64,000 bases of DNA from Sphingopyxis sp. OAS728. Lineage in GTDB: Bacteria; Pseudomonadota; Alphaproteobacteria; Sphingomonadales; Sphingomonadaceae. Positions 43,730-51,535 of this stretch are shown here, one piece after another; the first letter of the stretch is position 1, and every line of letters begins with the position of its first letter. A model generated the notes under the pieces. That model searched no databases and was not told the DNA's origin. It was given only the letters and a program-made list of their open reading frames with translations. Location of the stretch: contig NZ_JADBDT010000001.1 in assembly GCF_014873485.1 (NCBI RefSeq), positions 3,652,501 to 3,716,500 on the forward strand, in the 5' to 3' direction. The position numbers and the translations under genes were made by a program.

Positions 43730-45367
43730 ATGGCCCGACGGCTGGTCCGAACCCTTTGCCACGGCGCGCTGTGCGCGATGCTCGCGCTCGGCGGCGTGGC
43801 TGCCGCCAGCCCGGCGCAGGCGCGCGCCGAGGCGGCGCAGCCGAGCCGCCAGCAGATTGAGGCGACCATGAAGCGCGCGACGCGCTTCATGGTCGAAAAG
43901 GTGTCGACCAACGGCGGCTATGTCTGGTCGTACCTGCCCGACATGTCGCGCCGCTGGGGCGAGATGGAGGCCTTTCCGACGATGGTGTGGGTCCAGCCGC
44001 CGGGCACCGCGACGATGGGCAATCTTTTCCTCGACGCCTATCATGCGACGCACGACGAATATTATTATCAGGCTGCCGAAAAGGCGGCCGGCGCCCTGAT
44101 CGCCGGGCAGAAGCCGTCGGGCGGGTGGCATTATTTCATCGATTTCGGCGGCGAGGATTCGACCCGCCGCTGGTACGACACGATCGGGAAAAACGCCTGG
44201 CGGCTCGAGGAATTCCAGCATCATTGGGGCAATGCGACCTTCGACGATGCCGGCACGTCGGAGGCGATGCAGTTCCTCCTCCGCCTCTATGTCGAAAAGC
44301 ATGACGCGCGCTTCAAGCCGGCGCTCGACAAGGCGATCGACTTCGTCCTGAAAAGCCAATATCCGATCGGCGGCTGGCCGCAGCGCTATCCGCCCGTCGA
44401 CAATGGCGGGCTGCACGGCCGCCCGGACTATACGCGCTACATTACCTTCAACGACGATGTCGCGGGCGAGAATATCAAATTCCTGATCATGGTGCATCAG
44501 GCGCTCGGCGACGATCGCGTGCTCGATGCAATCACCCGCGCGATGTCGGTCTATCTCGTCACCCAGCAGGGGCAGCCGCAGCCCGGTTGGGGGCTGCAAC
44601 ACGACCCGTCGCTGCGCCCCGCGGGCGCGCGCACTTACGAGCCGGTTGCGCTCGCGACGCACGCGACCGCCGCGAATGTCGCGCAGCTCCTTAATTTCTA
44701 TCGCCTTACCGGCGACAGCAAATATCTGGCGCGCGTGCCGGAGGCGCTCGACTGGCTCGATTCGGTGAAGCTGCCGCCCGAACTGGTCAAGGACGGCAGG
44801 GCCTGGCCGACCTTCATCGAGATCGGGACGAACCGTCCGCTGTTCATCCATCGCAGCGGCTCGAACGTCGCCAACGGTCGCTATTTTACTAACGACGATC
44901 CGGCGGACACGGTCGGGCATTACAGCTCGATGCGCGCGCTCGACGTCGCGGGGCTGCGCCGCGAATATGAGCGGCTGTCGAAGCTGTCGCCCGAAGAGGC
45001 GAGCAAGGGGTCGCCGTTGAAGGCGCACGGGATTCAGCCGCTCGCCCCCTATTTCCTGGTCGATCTCGGCAAGATCTCCGACCTCAACACCAGCCGCGAT
45101 GCCGCGACGCCGTCGCAGCTTGTCGCGAAGCTCAACAAGGCCGGCTGGTGGCCGACCGAGCTCAAGGCGACGAGCCACCCTTATGCCGGCGACGGGCCGG
45201 TGCAGCCGCCCCCCGGCGATTTCCGGTCCACCCGCGTCGGCGATGCGACCGACACCTCGCCCTATTTCACCGACAAGCCGGTGATCGGCATTTCGACCGG
45301 CACCTATATCGAGCATATGGCGACGCTGATTTCGGCGCTCGTGGCCAAGGACGGCCAGCTCAAATAG
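43730..45367 (+). CDS. Secreted pectate lyase, PL10-type
   Basis: A 545-residue protein with a signal peptide (about 1-30, ending AQARA). The alpha/alpha-toroid-like domain (from about 40) has GGYVWSYLPD, QKPSGGWHYFIDF, GGWPQRYPP and a C-terminal catalytic-like region with YFTNDDPADTVGHYS and GWWP. It resembles PL10-family pectate lyases and relatives, with a C-terminal addition. It starts 73 bp after the receptor stop; together they form a pectin uptake/degradation unit. Confidence 0.82.
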   Translation: MARRLVRTLCHGALCAMLALGGVAAASPAQARAEAAQPSRQQIEATMKRATRFMVEKVSTNGGYVWSYLPDMSRRWGEMEAFPTMVWVQPPGTATMGNLFLDAYHATHDEYYYQAAEKAAGALIAGQKPSGGWHYFIDFGGEDSTRRWYDTIGKNAWRLEEFQHHWGNATFDDAGTSEAMQFLLRLYVEKHDARFKPALDKAIDFVLKSQYPIGGWPQRYPPVDNGGLHGRPDYTRYITFNDDVAGENIKFLIMVHQALGDDRVLDAITRAMSVYLVTQQGQPQPGWGLQHDPSLRPAGARTYEPVALATHATAANVAQLLNFYRLTGDSKYLARVPEALDWLDSVKLPPELVKDGRAWPTFIEIGTNRPLFIHRSGSNVANGRYFTNDDPADTVGHYSSMRALDVAGLRREYERLSKLSPEEASKGSPLKAHGIQPLAPYFLVDLGKISDLNTSRDAATPSQLVAKLNKAGWWPTELKATSHPYAGDGPVQPPPGDFRSTRVGDATDTSPYFTDKPVIGISTGTYIEHMATLISALVAKDGQLK

Positions 45368-45438
45368 CCCCAGCGATTTGCCAGCTAGGTCGCGAATTTC
45401 CGGCTCACGACATCAAATACTTGGATGATCCGGTTTTT

Positions 45439-45463
45439 GGCTGGGGCTCCCACCGCCCCAGCC
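45439..45463. terminator. Hairpin between convergent pectate lyase and DUF4198 genes
   Basis: Perfect 9-bp arms GGCTGGGGC and GCCCCAGCC with a 7-nt loop, between the stops at 45367 and 45519. The right arm lies inside the 19-bp repeat copy 2. It can terminate both transcripts. Confidence 0.6.
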
Positions 45464-45471
45464 AGCCGGTG
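45453..45471. repeat. 19-bp exact repeat, copy 2
   Basis: CCGCCCCAGCCAGCCGGTG, identical to 20794-20812. It lies in intergenic DNA at a convergent 3' end and contributes the right arm of the hairpin. Confidence 0.45.
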
Positions 45472-45518
45472 TTTTCCTGAAAGTCGATGCGTTGCGGACG
45501 ACCTGCGGTCCTCCGGCG

Positions 45519-46166
45519 CTATTTCGCGACGAAGGTCAGCGTCGAAACATGGATGGTCTTCGCGACCGTCTTGCCGCCCAGCGCGCGGTCGCCCTCGACA
45601 TTGTGCGAGACGGATAGCAGGTAGCGGCCGGGCGTGGTTATCGGGACTGCGATGCCGCCTTGGGGGGTGGCGGTGAAGCTTTTTTGCCAACGGTCCGCAT
45701 TGACGACGGTGACCTTGGCACCCGGGAGCGGCTTGCCGAGCCAGTTTACGACGAAGCTGTCGGCGTTGGCGCCGACCGGGACGATCTCGAGGTCGAGCAG
45801 GGATTTCGGCTCTTCGCGGCCCGCGCGCGCATAATAGACGACGCCTTCCCATTTCCCGCCTTCGCCCTCCCACGGTGCGAAGACATTGTCGTCGGTGAGG
45901 CGGACGTCGCCCGAACCCGCGACGGCGGCCTCGATATGGTTCGCGCGGCGCACGAGCTGCGCGGGCTTCGCGGGATCGGCCTGAAACAGCTTCGGTGCCT
46001 TGAGGTTCGGGAACTCGGGATCGCCGGCTTCGGGCACGACATCGGCCGGTTCGCCCAGATAGATGCGCGCGGGCCCGGCGGCGTCACGCTCGATCCAGAC
46101 TTCATGCGCCATCGCGGGCGATGCAAGGAAGCCGAAGGCCATCACGGCCGCAAAAGTCTTTTTCAT
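45519..46166 (-). CDS. DUF4198-domain periplasmic protein
   Basis: A 215-residue protein with a signal peptide (about 1-20, MKKTFAAVMAFGFLASPAMAHEVW). After cleavage the mature chain starts with His, a common metal-binding arrangement. The rest is beta-rich (PLPGAKVTVVNADRWQKSFTATPQGGIAVPITTPGRYLLSVSHN) and fits DUF4198. It is divergent from the siderophore receptor across a region with several Fur-like boxes, so it is probably an iron-regulated metal-binding accessory. Confidence 0.82.
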   Translation of the reverse strand: MKKTFAAVMAFGFLASPAMAHEVWIERDAAGPARIYLGEPADVVPEAGDPEFPNLKAPKLFQADPAKPAQLVRRANHIEAAVAGSGDVRLTDDNVFAPWEGEGGKWEGVVYYARAGREEPKSLLDLEIVPVGANADSFVVNWLGKPLPGAKVTVVNADRWQKSFTATPQGGIAVPITTPGRYLLSVSHNVEGDRALGGKTVAKTIHVSTLTFVAK

Positions 46167-46239
46167 AGGAAGCTCCAAAGGGCGTGGTTGGCGGCAGGGC
46201 AAAGCCCAATGTGCCGCTGTGTGGCCGTCAGAGCATCTT

Positions 46240-46258
46240 ATTGCAAACGATTATTACT
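46240..46258. promoter_or_regulatory. Fur-like box 1
   Basis: ATTGCAAACGATTATTACT, a partial match (about 12 of 19) to the local consensus ATTGCGAATCATTCGCAAT. It is the site nearest the DUF4198 promoter side. Confidence 0.4.
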
Positions 46259-46264
46259 AGCTTG

Positions 46265-46287
46265 CTATTGCGACCGGTTCGCTATAG
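46265..46287. promoter_or_regulatory. Fur-like box 2
   Basis: CTATTGCGA-N5-TCGCTATAG, inverted repeat with 8 of 9 arm positions paired. It shares the arm sequence CTATTGCGA with the site at 48435-48455 upstream of the DUF3649 gene. Confidence 0.6.
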
Positions 46288-46299
46288 CCGCCGCCCCTA

Positions 46300-46318
46300 A
46301 TTGAGATTGAGTCGCAAA
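46300..46318. promoter_or_regulatory. Fur-like box 3
   Basis: ATTGAGATTGAGTCGCAAA, same spacing (7-N5-7), 13 bp upstream of the siderophore receptor start, where bound protein would block initiation. Confidence 0.5.
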
Positions 46319-46330
46319 AAGGGGAACGCC

Positions 46331-48427
46331 ATGACCGTCCGAATGATCGCGCTCTGCGGAGCTGCCACGCTTGTTGTCGCCGCCAATTCGGCCTGGGCGA
46401 GCGAAGGCGCGGACGCTGCCGCCGCCGAGGCCGCTGCCGCCGAAGGTGATGCGGGCACCGGCGAGGACACGATCGTCGTCACCGGCTATACTGGCACGAA
46501 GACCGATACGGCGCTGATGGAATTGCCGCAGCCGATCAAGGTCATCACCGCCGACCAATATCAGGCGCAGGGCGCGATCAGCATCAGCGACACGGTGAAA
46601 TATGCCGCGGGTGTCCTCGCCAACCCTTATGGCCGCGACACGCGCGTCGACGGCTTCAACGTCCGCGGGCTCGACGCGCTGCAGTTCCGCGACGGGATGC
46701 GCGACATCTTCTCCTATTACGCCTCGATCACATCGGACCCGTATAACTTCTCGCGCGTCGAGATCGTGCGCGGCCCGGCCTCGGTGCTGTTCGGTCAGGG
46801 ATCGATCGGCGGCCTCGTCAACCTCGTCAGCAAGACGCCCGACTTCACCACGCGCGGTGAAATCAATCTCGTCTATGGCAGCTTCGATCGCAAGGAGGTG
46901 CTCGGCGACGTCAACCTCGCGCTCGCCGACAATCTCGCCGTCCGTTTCGTCGGCCGCGCGCGCGACGCCGATACCTATGTCGACCATGTCCCCGACGACC
47001 GCGTGATGTTCGCGCCGTCGATCCGTTGGCAGCCGACCCCCGACACCGACGTCATACTCACCGGCCTCTATCAGGAGGACGACACCGGCTCGACCTCGCA
47101 ATTCCTGCCGATCATCGGCACCTTCCGGCCCAACACCGTCGCCGGCCAGCAGCTCGATCGTTATACTTTCGTCGGCAAGGCCGGCTGGGACCGCTATAAC
47201 GGCCGCTCGCTGCAGGGCGGCGGGTCGATCACGCATCGCTTCTCGGACAATGTGAAGCTCAGCCTCAAGGCGCGCTACATCGACAGCGACCTTGAATATA
47301 ATACGCACTACGCCGACAGCTATACGAACCCGCAGGATCCCTTCTCGGTCTATGGCACCAACGGGCGCACGATCGCGCTGATCGCCGACGCCAGCGACGC
47401 GCGGATGAACGTCTTTTCGACCGACAATAATCTGCAGTTCGATTTCGCCACGGGTGCCAATATCGAGCACAAGCTGCTCGTCGGGATCGACTATAGCTGG
47501 AACAAGGTGCAGAAACGCTATGCCGGGGGCTTCGAGCTCGTCGACCTCTACGACATCGATTATGATGCGCTGCTGACCTATGATCCGAGCGGCGACTTCA
47601 CGACGGAAAGCCAGAAGCAGCTCGGCGTCTATGTCCAGGACCAGATCCGCTTCTTCGACCGCGTCTCGGTCGTGCTCGGCGCGCGCCGCGACCGCGTTAC
47701 CGGCTCGTCGGGGCAGAAGGACAATGCGACGACCTTCCGCGCCGGCATCATCGGCGAGATTGGCGCAGGCTTTTCGCCCTTCTTCAGCTATACCGAAAGC
47801 TTCCTGCCCGTCGCTGGCCGCATCGACAATGGCGACGGCACCTTCGGCGATCCCTATCGGCCGCAGACGGGTACGCAGTATGAAGCCGGCGTGAAGTGGC
47901 AGCCGACGCCGAACACGCTCGTCACCGCCACCGCCTTCAAGATCAAGGAACGCAACCGCGTCCTCTATCTCGCCGCGGGCGGCACCACCCAGTCGGGCGA
48001 GCTCAACACCAAGGGTTTCGAGATCGAGGCCAGCCACACGCTGCCCGGCAATTTCGAGCTGCTCGCCAATTACGGCTATTCGAAGCTCAAGTCGGAAACC
48101 AACACCAGCCTCGACTATATGCCGCGGCACACCGCGTCGCTCTGGTCGACCAAGACCTTCGGCCTACCCGAGGACGCCCAGCTGCGCCTCGGCGGCGGCG
48201 TCGTCTATAGCGGCAAGAGCGTTTCGACGAGCGATGTGTGGTCGATTGTCACGCCGTCGCGCACGACGGTCGATGCGCTGGCCGAGATCAGCTGGAACAA
48301 TTGGCGCTTCGCTCTCAACGCGACGAACCTGCTGAACAATAAATTCTACGCCTCCTGCCTCGCGCGCGGCGGCTGTTTCGTCGGCGCGCCGCGCAATGTG
48401 ATGGGGACGCTCGGCTATCGATTCTGA
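46331..48427 (+). CDS. TonB-dependent siderophore receptor
   Basis: Outer-membrane ferric-siderophore receptor of 698 residues, the typical length. Signal peptide (about 1-23), TonB-box region DTIVVTGYTG, plug with FNVRGLDALQFRDGMRD, RVEIVRGPASVLFGQGSIGGLVNLVSK, and a barrel ending LGYRF. It belongs to the FhuA/FpvA-like siderophore group by its plug motifs. The start has GGGGAACGCC before it. It heads the DUF3649-PepSY-DUF3325 iron cluster. Confidence 0.94.
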   Translation: MTVRMIALCGAATLVVAANSAWASEGADAAAAEAAAAEGDAGTGEDTIVVTGYTGTKTDTALMELPQPIKVITADQYQAQGAISISDTVKYAAGVLANPYGRDTRVDGFNVRGLDALQFRDGMRDIFSYYASITSDPYNFSRVEIVRGPASVLFGQGSIGGLVNLVSKTPDFTTRGEINLVYGSFDRKEVLGDVNLALADNLAVRFVGRARDADTYVDHVPDDRVMFAPSIRWQPTPDTDVILTGLYQEDDTGSTSQFLPIIGTFRPNTVAGQQLDRYTFVGKAGWDRYNGRSLQGGGSITHRFSDNVKLSLKARYIDSDLEYNTHYADSYTNPQDPFSVYGTNGRTIALIADASDARMNVFSTDNNLQFDFATGANIEHKLLVGIDYSWNKVQKRYAGGFELVDLYDIDYDALLTYDPSGDFTTESQKQLGVYVQDQIRFFDRVSVVLGARRDRVTGSSGQKDNATTFRAGIIGEIGAGFSPFFSYTESFLPVAGRIDNGDGTFGDPYRPQTGTQYEAGVKWQPTPNTLVTATAFKIKERNRVLYLAAGGTTQSGELNTKGFEIEASHTLPGNFELLANYGYSKLKSETNTSLDYMPRHTASLWSTKTFGLPEDAQLRLGGGVVYSGKSVSTSDVWSIVTPSRTTVDALAEISWNNWRFALNATNLLNNKFYASCLARGGCFVGAPRNVMGTLGYRF

Positions 48428-48436
48428 TGGCAGGCT

Positions 48437-48455
48437 ATTGCGAGTCAGTCGCAAT
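48437..48455. promoter_or_regulatory. Fur-like box 4 upstream of the DUF3649 gene
   Basis: ATTGCGAGTCAGTCGCAAT, nearly perfect 19-bp palindrome (one mismatched pair in the 9-1-9 layout). It has 13 of 19 positions of the classical AATGAGAATCATTCTCATT Fur box. It gives the downstream trio its own iron control. Confidence 0.68.
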
Positions 48456-48472
48456 GTTGCGATAGGGGCGTC

Positions 48473-48781
48473 ATGAGCAGGGCGGTCGAAATTTTACGCG
48501 GCGCGGCATGGCGCGATGTCGCTGCGCGCGCGCTGGCCGCCGTGCCACTGAACTACGCGGTGACGAGCGCGCTGACCATGCTGATCGCGCGGATTTTGCC
48601 CGGCGGTGCGCAGCAGGCGTCGGTCGGCGCGACGCTTATGTCCTTTCTCATATTCGCGGGCCTTGCGATGACCGCATTCGCGGTGCGCTCGGTCGCGTGG
48701 CTGTGGGTGGGGCTGATCGCGACCGGCGTGGCCGCAGGGTTCGCCGACTGGTGCTTCATCACCTGGGGAGGCCGCCTGTGA
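48473..48781 (+). CDS. DUF3649 small membrane protein
   Basis: A 102-residue membrane protein with about three hydrophobic segments (about 20-42, 52-72, 75-97). DUF3649 proteins accompany siderophore receptors with PepSY and DUF3325 proteins. AGGGGCGTC precedes the ATG. It overlaps the PepSY gene by 4 bp. Confidence 0.82.
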   Translation: MSRAVEILRGAAWRDVAARALAAVPLNYAVTSALTMLIARILPGGAQQASVGATLMSFLIFAGLAMTAFAVRSVAWLWVGLIATGVAAGFADWCFITWGGRL

Positions 48782-50340
48782 AGAACGGCTTTCGTCAGTC
48801 GATGGCGTGGCTTCACACCTGGACGGGTCTGCTGCTCGGCTGGCTGCTGTTCGCGATCTTCGTCACCGGCACCTCTTCCTATTTCCAGGAAGAGATTACC
48901 GCGTGGATGACACCCGAGGTGCGCAGCGTTCCGGCGGATGGTCCTACCAGTTTTGCGGCGGCCGCAAACTGGCTCGAGCGCGAAGCGCCGGGTGCCAGCG
49001 AATGGTCGGTCTATTCGGCGGGCAAGCGCGCCGCAGGCCTGCAACTTTGCTGGGTCAATGGTCCCGATGCGCCGGCAGACGCGCCGACCGATGCGCGCCT
49101 CGACGGCGCGGGGCGGAAGGCCGAAGCCCGCGAAACGGGAGGCGGGGATTTCCTCTACCGCTTCCACTACAACCTTCATTACATCAACTGGTACTGGGGG
49201 CGCTGGATCGTCGGGATTGCCGCGATGGCGATGCTCGTCGCGATTTTCTCGGGCATCGTCACGCACAAGAAGATCATCGCCGACTTCTTCCTGCTTCGGT
49301 TCGGCAAGGGGCAGCGGAGCTGGCTTGATGCGCATAATGTATCGAGCGTGCTGTTCCTGCCTTTCATCCTGATGATCACCTATACGGGGCTGGTGAGCCT
49401 CGCGACGCATTATATGCCGTGGGGTATTGCCGCCAATTATGCCGACGAACAGAAATTCTTCGACGCGACCTTCCCTTGGCCGGCGCCGGCCGAAAAGACG
49501 GGGCCAGCGCCGCTGACCGCCGTGGCGCCGCTGGTCGAGCGCGCCGAGCGGACATGGGGAGCGGGCGCCGGAAGCATCCGTATTCTCAACCCGGGCGACC
49601 GGACGGCGCAGGTCATCGTATCGACCGCGCCCGACGCCAACATGTCGGTCCGGCCGCGGTCGCTGACGTTCGACGGGGTGACCGGGAAGCTGCTTTCGGC
49701 GCACAATCCGTCGGGCGCCGCGACTGCGACTGAAGGCACGATGATCGGGCTGCATGCAGGCCGCTTCGCCAGCAGCGTGCTGCGCACCCTCTATTTCCTC
49801 TCGGGCCTTGCCGGCTGCATCATGGTGGCCACGGGCCTGATCCTGTGGACGGTGAAGCGCCGCGCCAAGCTCGCCGACCCTGAGCGGCCGCACTTCGGGT
49901 TTCGCCTCGTCGAGAAGCTCAACATCGGCGCGATCGCCGGGTTGCCCTTTGCGATGGCGGTCTATTTCCTCGCCAACCGCCTTTTGCCCGTCGAGGGGGC
50001 GGGGCGAAGCGACCGCGAGATCGCGGCCTTTTTCATCGCGTGGGGCGCCGTGTTCGTCTGGGCAGCGGCGCGCCCTTCACGGCGCGCCTGGGCCGAGGCT
50101 CTCGCCGCGGTGGCCATGTCCTTTGCGCTCGTCCCGGTGATCAACGCGCTTACGACCGACCGCGCGCTGGTTGCCAGCCTGATCGCCGGCGACTGGGTCT
50201 TTGCAGGCTTCGACACGGCAATGCTGCTGATCGCGACCGGCTTTGGCTGGGCCGCTTCGAAAGTGCTGCGTCGATCGGCAAGCCCAAGGACGACGAGGGG
50301 CAAGCGGCCGGCCAGAACGGCGTCAGCGGAGGCCGCGTGA
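48778..50340 (+). CDS. PepSY-TM iron-uptake membrane protein
   Basis: A 520-residue membrane protein beginning VKNGFRQSMAWLHTWTGLLLGWLLFAIFVTGTSSYF, with PepSY-associated helices at about 8-35, 140-165, 190-212 and a hydrophobic C-terminal half. HYNLHYINWYWGRWIVG and HNVSSVLFLPFILMITYTGL carry conserved His residues found in PepSY-TM proteins that reduce or help release iron from siderophores. The GTG start overlaps the DUF3649 stop; its own stop overlaps the DUF3325 GTG. Confidence 0.9.
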   Translation: MKNGFRQSMAWLHTWTGLLLGWLLFAIFVTGTSSYFQEEITAWMTPEVRSVPADGPTSFAAAANWLEREAPGASEWSVYSAGKRAAGLQLCWVNGPDAPADAPTDARLDGAGRKAEARETGGGDFLYRFHYNLHYINWYWGRWIVGIAAMAMLVAIFSGIVTHKKIIADFFLLRFGKGQRSWLDAHNVSSVLFLPFILMITYTGLVSLATHYMPWGIAANYADEQKFFDATFPWPAPAEKTGPAPLTAVAPLVERAERTWGAGAGSIRILNPGDRTAQVIVSTAPDANMSVRPRSLTFDGVTGKLLSAHNPSGAATATEGTMIGLHAGRFASSVLRTLYFLSGLAGCIMVATGLILWTVKRRAKLADPERPHFGFRLVEKLNIGAIAGLPFAMAVYFLANRLLPVEGAGRSDREIAAFFIAWGAVFVWAAARPSRRAWAEALAAVAMSFALVPVINALTTDRALVASLIAGDWVFAGFDTAMLLIATGFGWAASKVLRRSASPRTTRGKRPARTASAEAA

Positions 50341-50624
50341 TCCACTTCCTTCTTCTGATCCTCGCGACTGCGGGCTTCGGCCTGCTGTGCCTATCGCGCG
50401 AGCGGCACCAGCGCGACCTTATCGGCCGCAAGCTCCCGACGCGAACCGGGCATTATGCGCGGTGGGGCGGGGTCGCGATCCTCGCCATTGCCTTCCTGGT
50501 TGCGGGCATTCGCCTGGGATGGGGCGTCGGCACGCTCGAGTGGCTGGGTGTGGCGAGCGTGGGTGCCATCCTCACGACGGCGGTCCTTTCACGCCGGTCG
50601 GGGCGGATTTCGTCGCCGCGCTGA
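50337..50624 (+). CDS. DUF3325 small membrane protein
   Basis: A 95-residue protein with about three membrane segments (about 2-18, 43-60, 66-84) and a polar loop SRERHQRDLIGRKLP, the DUF3325 pattern. GTG start overlapping the PepSY-TM stop. It completes the conserved DUF3649-PepSY-DUF3325 iron cluster. Confidence 0.85.
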   Translation: MIHFLLLILATAGFGLLCLSRERHQRDLIGRKLPTRTGHYARWGGVAILAIAFLVAGIRLGWGVGTLEWLGVASVGAILTTAVLSRRSGRISSPR

Positions 50625-50666
50625 CACCGTGTAAAGGGGCCAGCGTCCGCCAGCTTGAGCCGGATA

Positions 50667-51329
50667 TCACGCCGGTGTGGCAACCCTCACGTCCCGGCCC
50701 AACGAGGCGAGGTAACGATCCGCGAGCTCGCGCGGTTCGCCGCTGCCGAAAACATAGCGGTCTGCGCGGATCAAGGCCGCCTTGGCCCCATGCGCGTCGA
50801 GCCATTGACCGACCATAGGTTCGAAAGCGCCAAGATCGCGAAGCGCGGCGTGCTTGATCGCGTCGATCCGGGGCTGCGGCTCTCTCGATATCAGCCAGGG
50901 TCCGGCGCCGAGCAGATCGTCGAGCCTTTGCGCGCCCGATACAGGCTGCGGGAAATAGCTTCCCGCGCCGGGGGTGCCGTCTGCGATGACCCCTGTCATG
51001 ATGTCGGGAAAGGTCGCCGCGCCGGACGGACCTGCGCTCGCGGCGCGCGCCGCCAGCATTTGTGCGTCGCGTGCCGCGGCGGCGGCCGGGTCGGTGATGC
51101 ACACCATGCGCCCCATCATCATCGCAAGGCCGATAATCGCGCGGACATTGGGTTCGCGTTCGGGCTGATAGGTTTCAAGAATATGCGGACCGGCGTCGCC
51201 GTGCAGGACGGCCGCGAGCTTCCACGCGAGGTTGTGCGCGTCGCGGATGCCCGAGCACAGGCCCTGTCCGGCAAAGGGCGGCATCTGGTGCGCCGCATCT
51301 CGCCGCGATACTTTTCCTGCGCGCCTATG
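50667..51329 (-). pseudogene. Truncated FAD-dependent aromatic monooxygenase (MhpA/PheA-type)
   Basis: Only the C-terminal part of a flavoprotein hydroxylase is present. The fragment contains the second FAD-binding motif (DAAHQMPPFAGQGLCSGIRDAHNLAWKLAAVL, beginning near 51299) and the C-terminal thioredoxin-like domain to the stop at 50667. Going upstream the homology fades after a degraded GKVSRRDAAH (normally GRVFLAGDAAH). The N-terminal FAD-binding domain of about 280 residues, with its GxGxxG motif, is missing. An internal ATG at 51284 would give 205 residues without a cofactor domain. A 5' deletion and decay is the likely history. Confidence 0.82.
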
Positions 51330-51487
51330 GCCGCGACCCCGATATGTGTGCGCCCTTGGAGTTGCTCCCCGACGCCATGAATCCGGCGTCGCTACCCCCG
51401 CTTAACTGCCATGAACAGGCCGGCGTCGGCGGCGTGGGAGCTATAAAGCCTGCCACGGTCGGAATCTTGCCAGCAGGACGGGCAAAA

Positions 51488-51514
51488 AAAGGAGGGCCTC
51501 GCGGGCCCTCCTTT
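51488..51514 (-). terminator. Rho-independent terminator of the TonB-dependent receptor gene
   Basis: Perfect 11-bp arms AAAGGAGGGCC and GGCCCTCCTTT around TCGCG. On the minus strand it is followed by TTTTTTTGCC, just past the receptor stop at 51536. A T-rich run on the plus side also allows bidirectional function. Confidence 0.88.
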
Positions 51515-51535
51515 GTTGTTTTTATACGCCCCGGG

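Noticed and set aside
43631..45316. 561-codon minus-strand frame
   Set aside because: Antisense to the pectate lyase gene, with no domain or ribosome site.
46265..48130. 621-codon minus-strand frame
   Set aside because: Antisense to the siderophore receptor gene.
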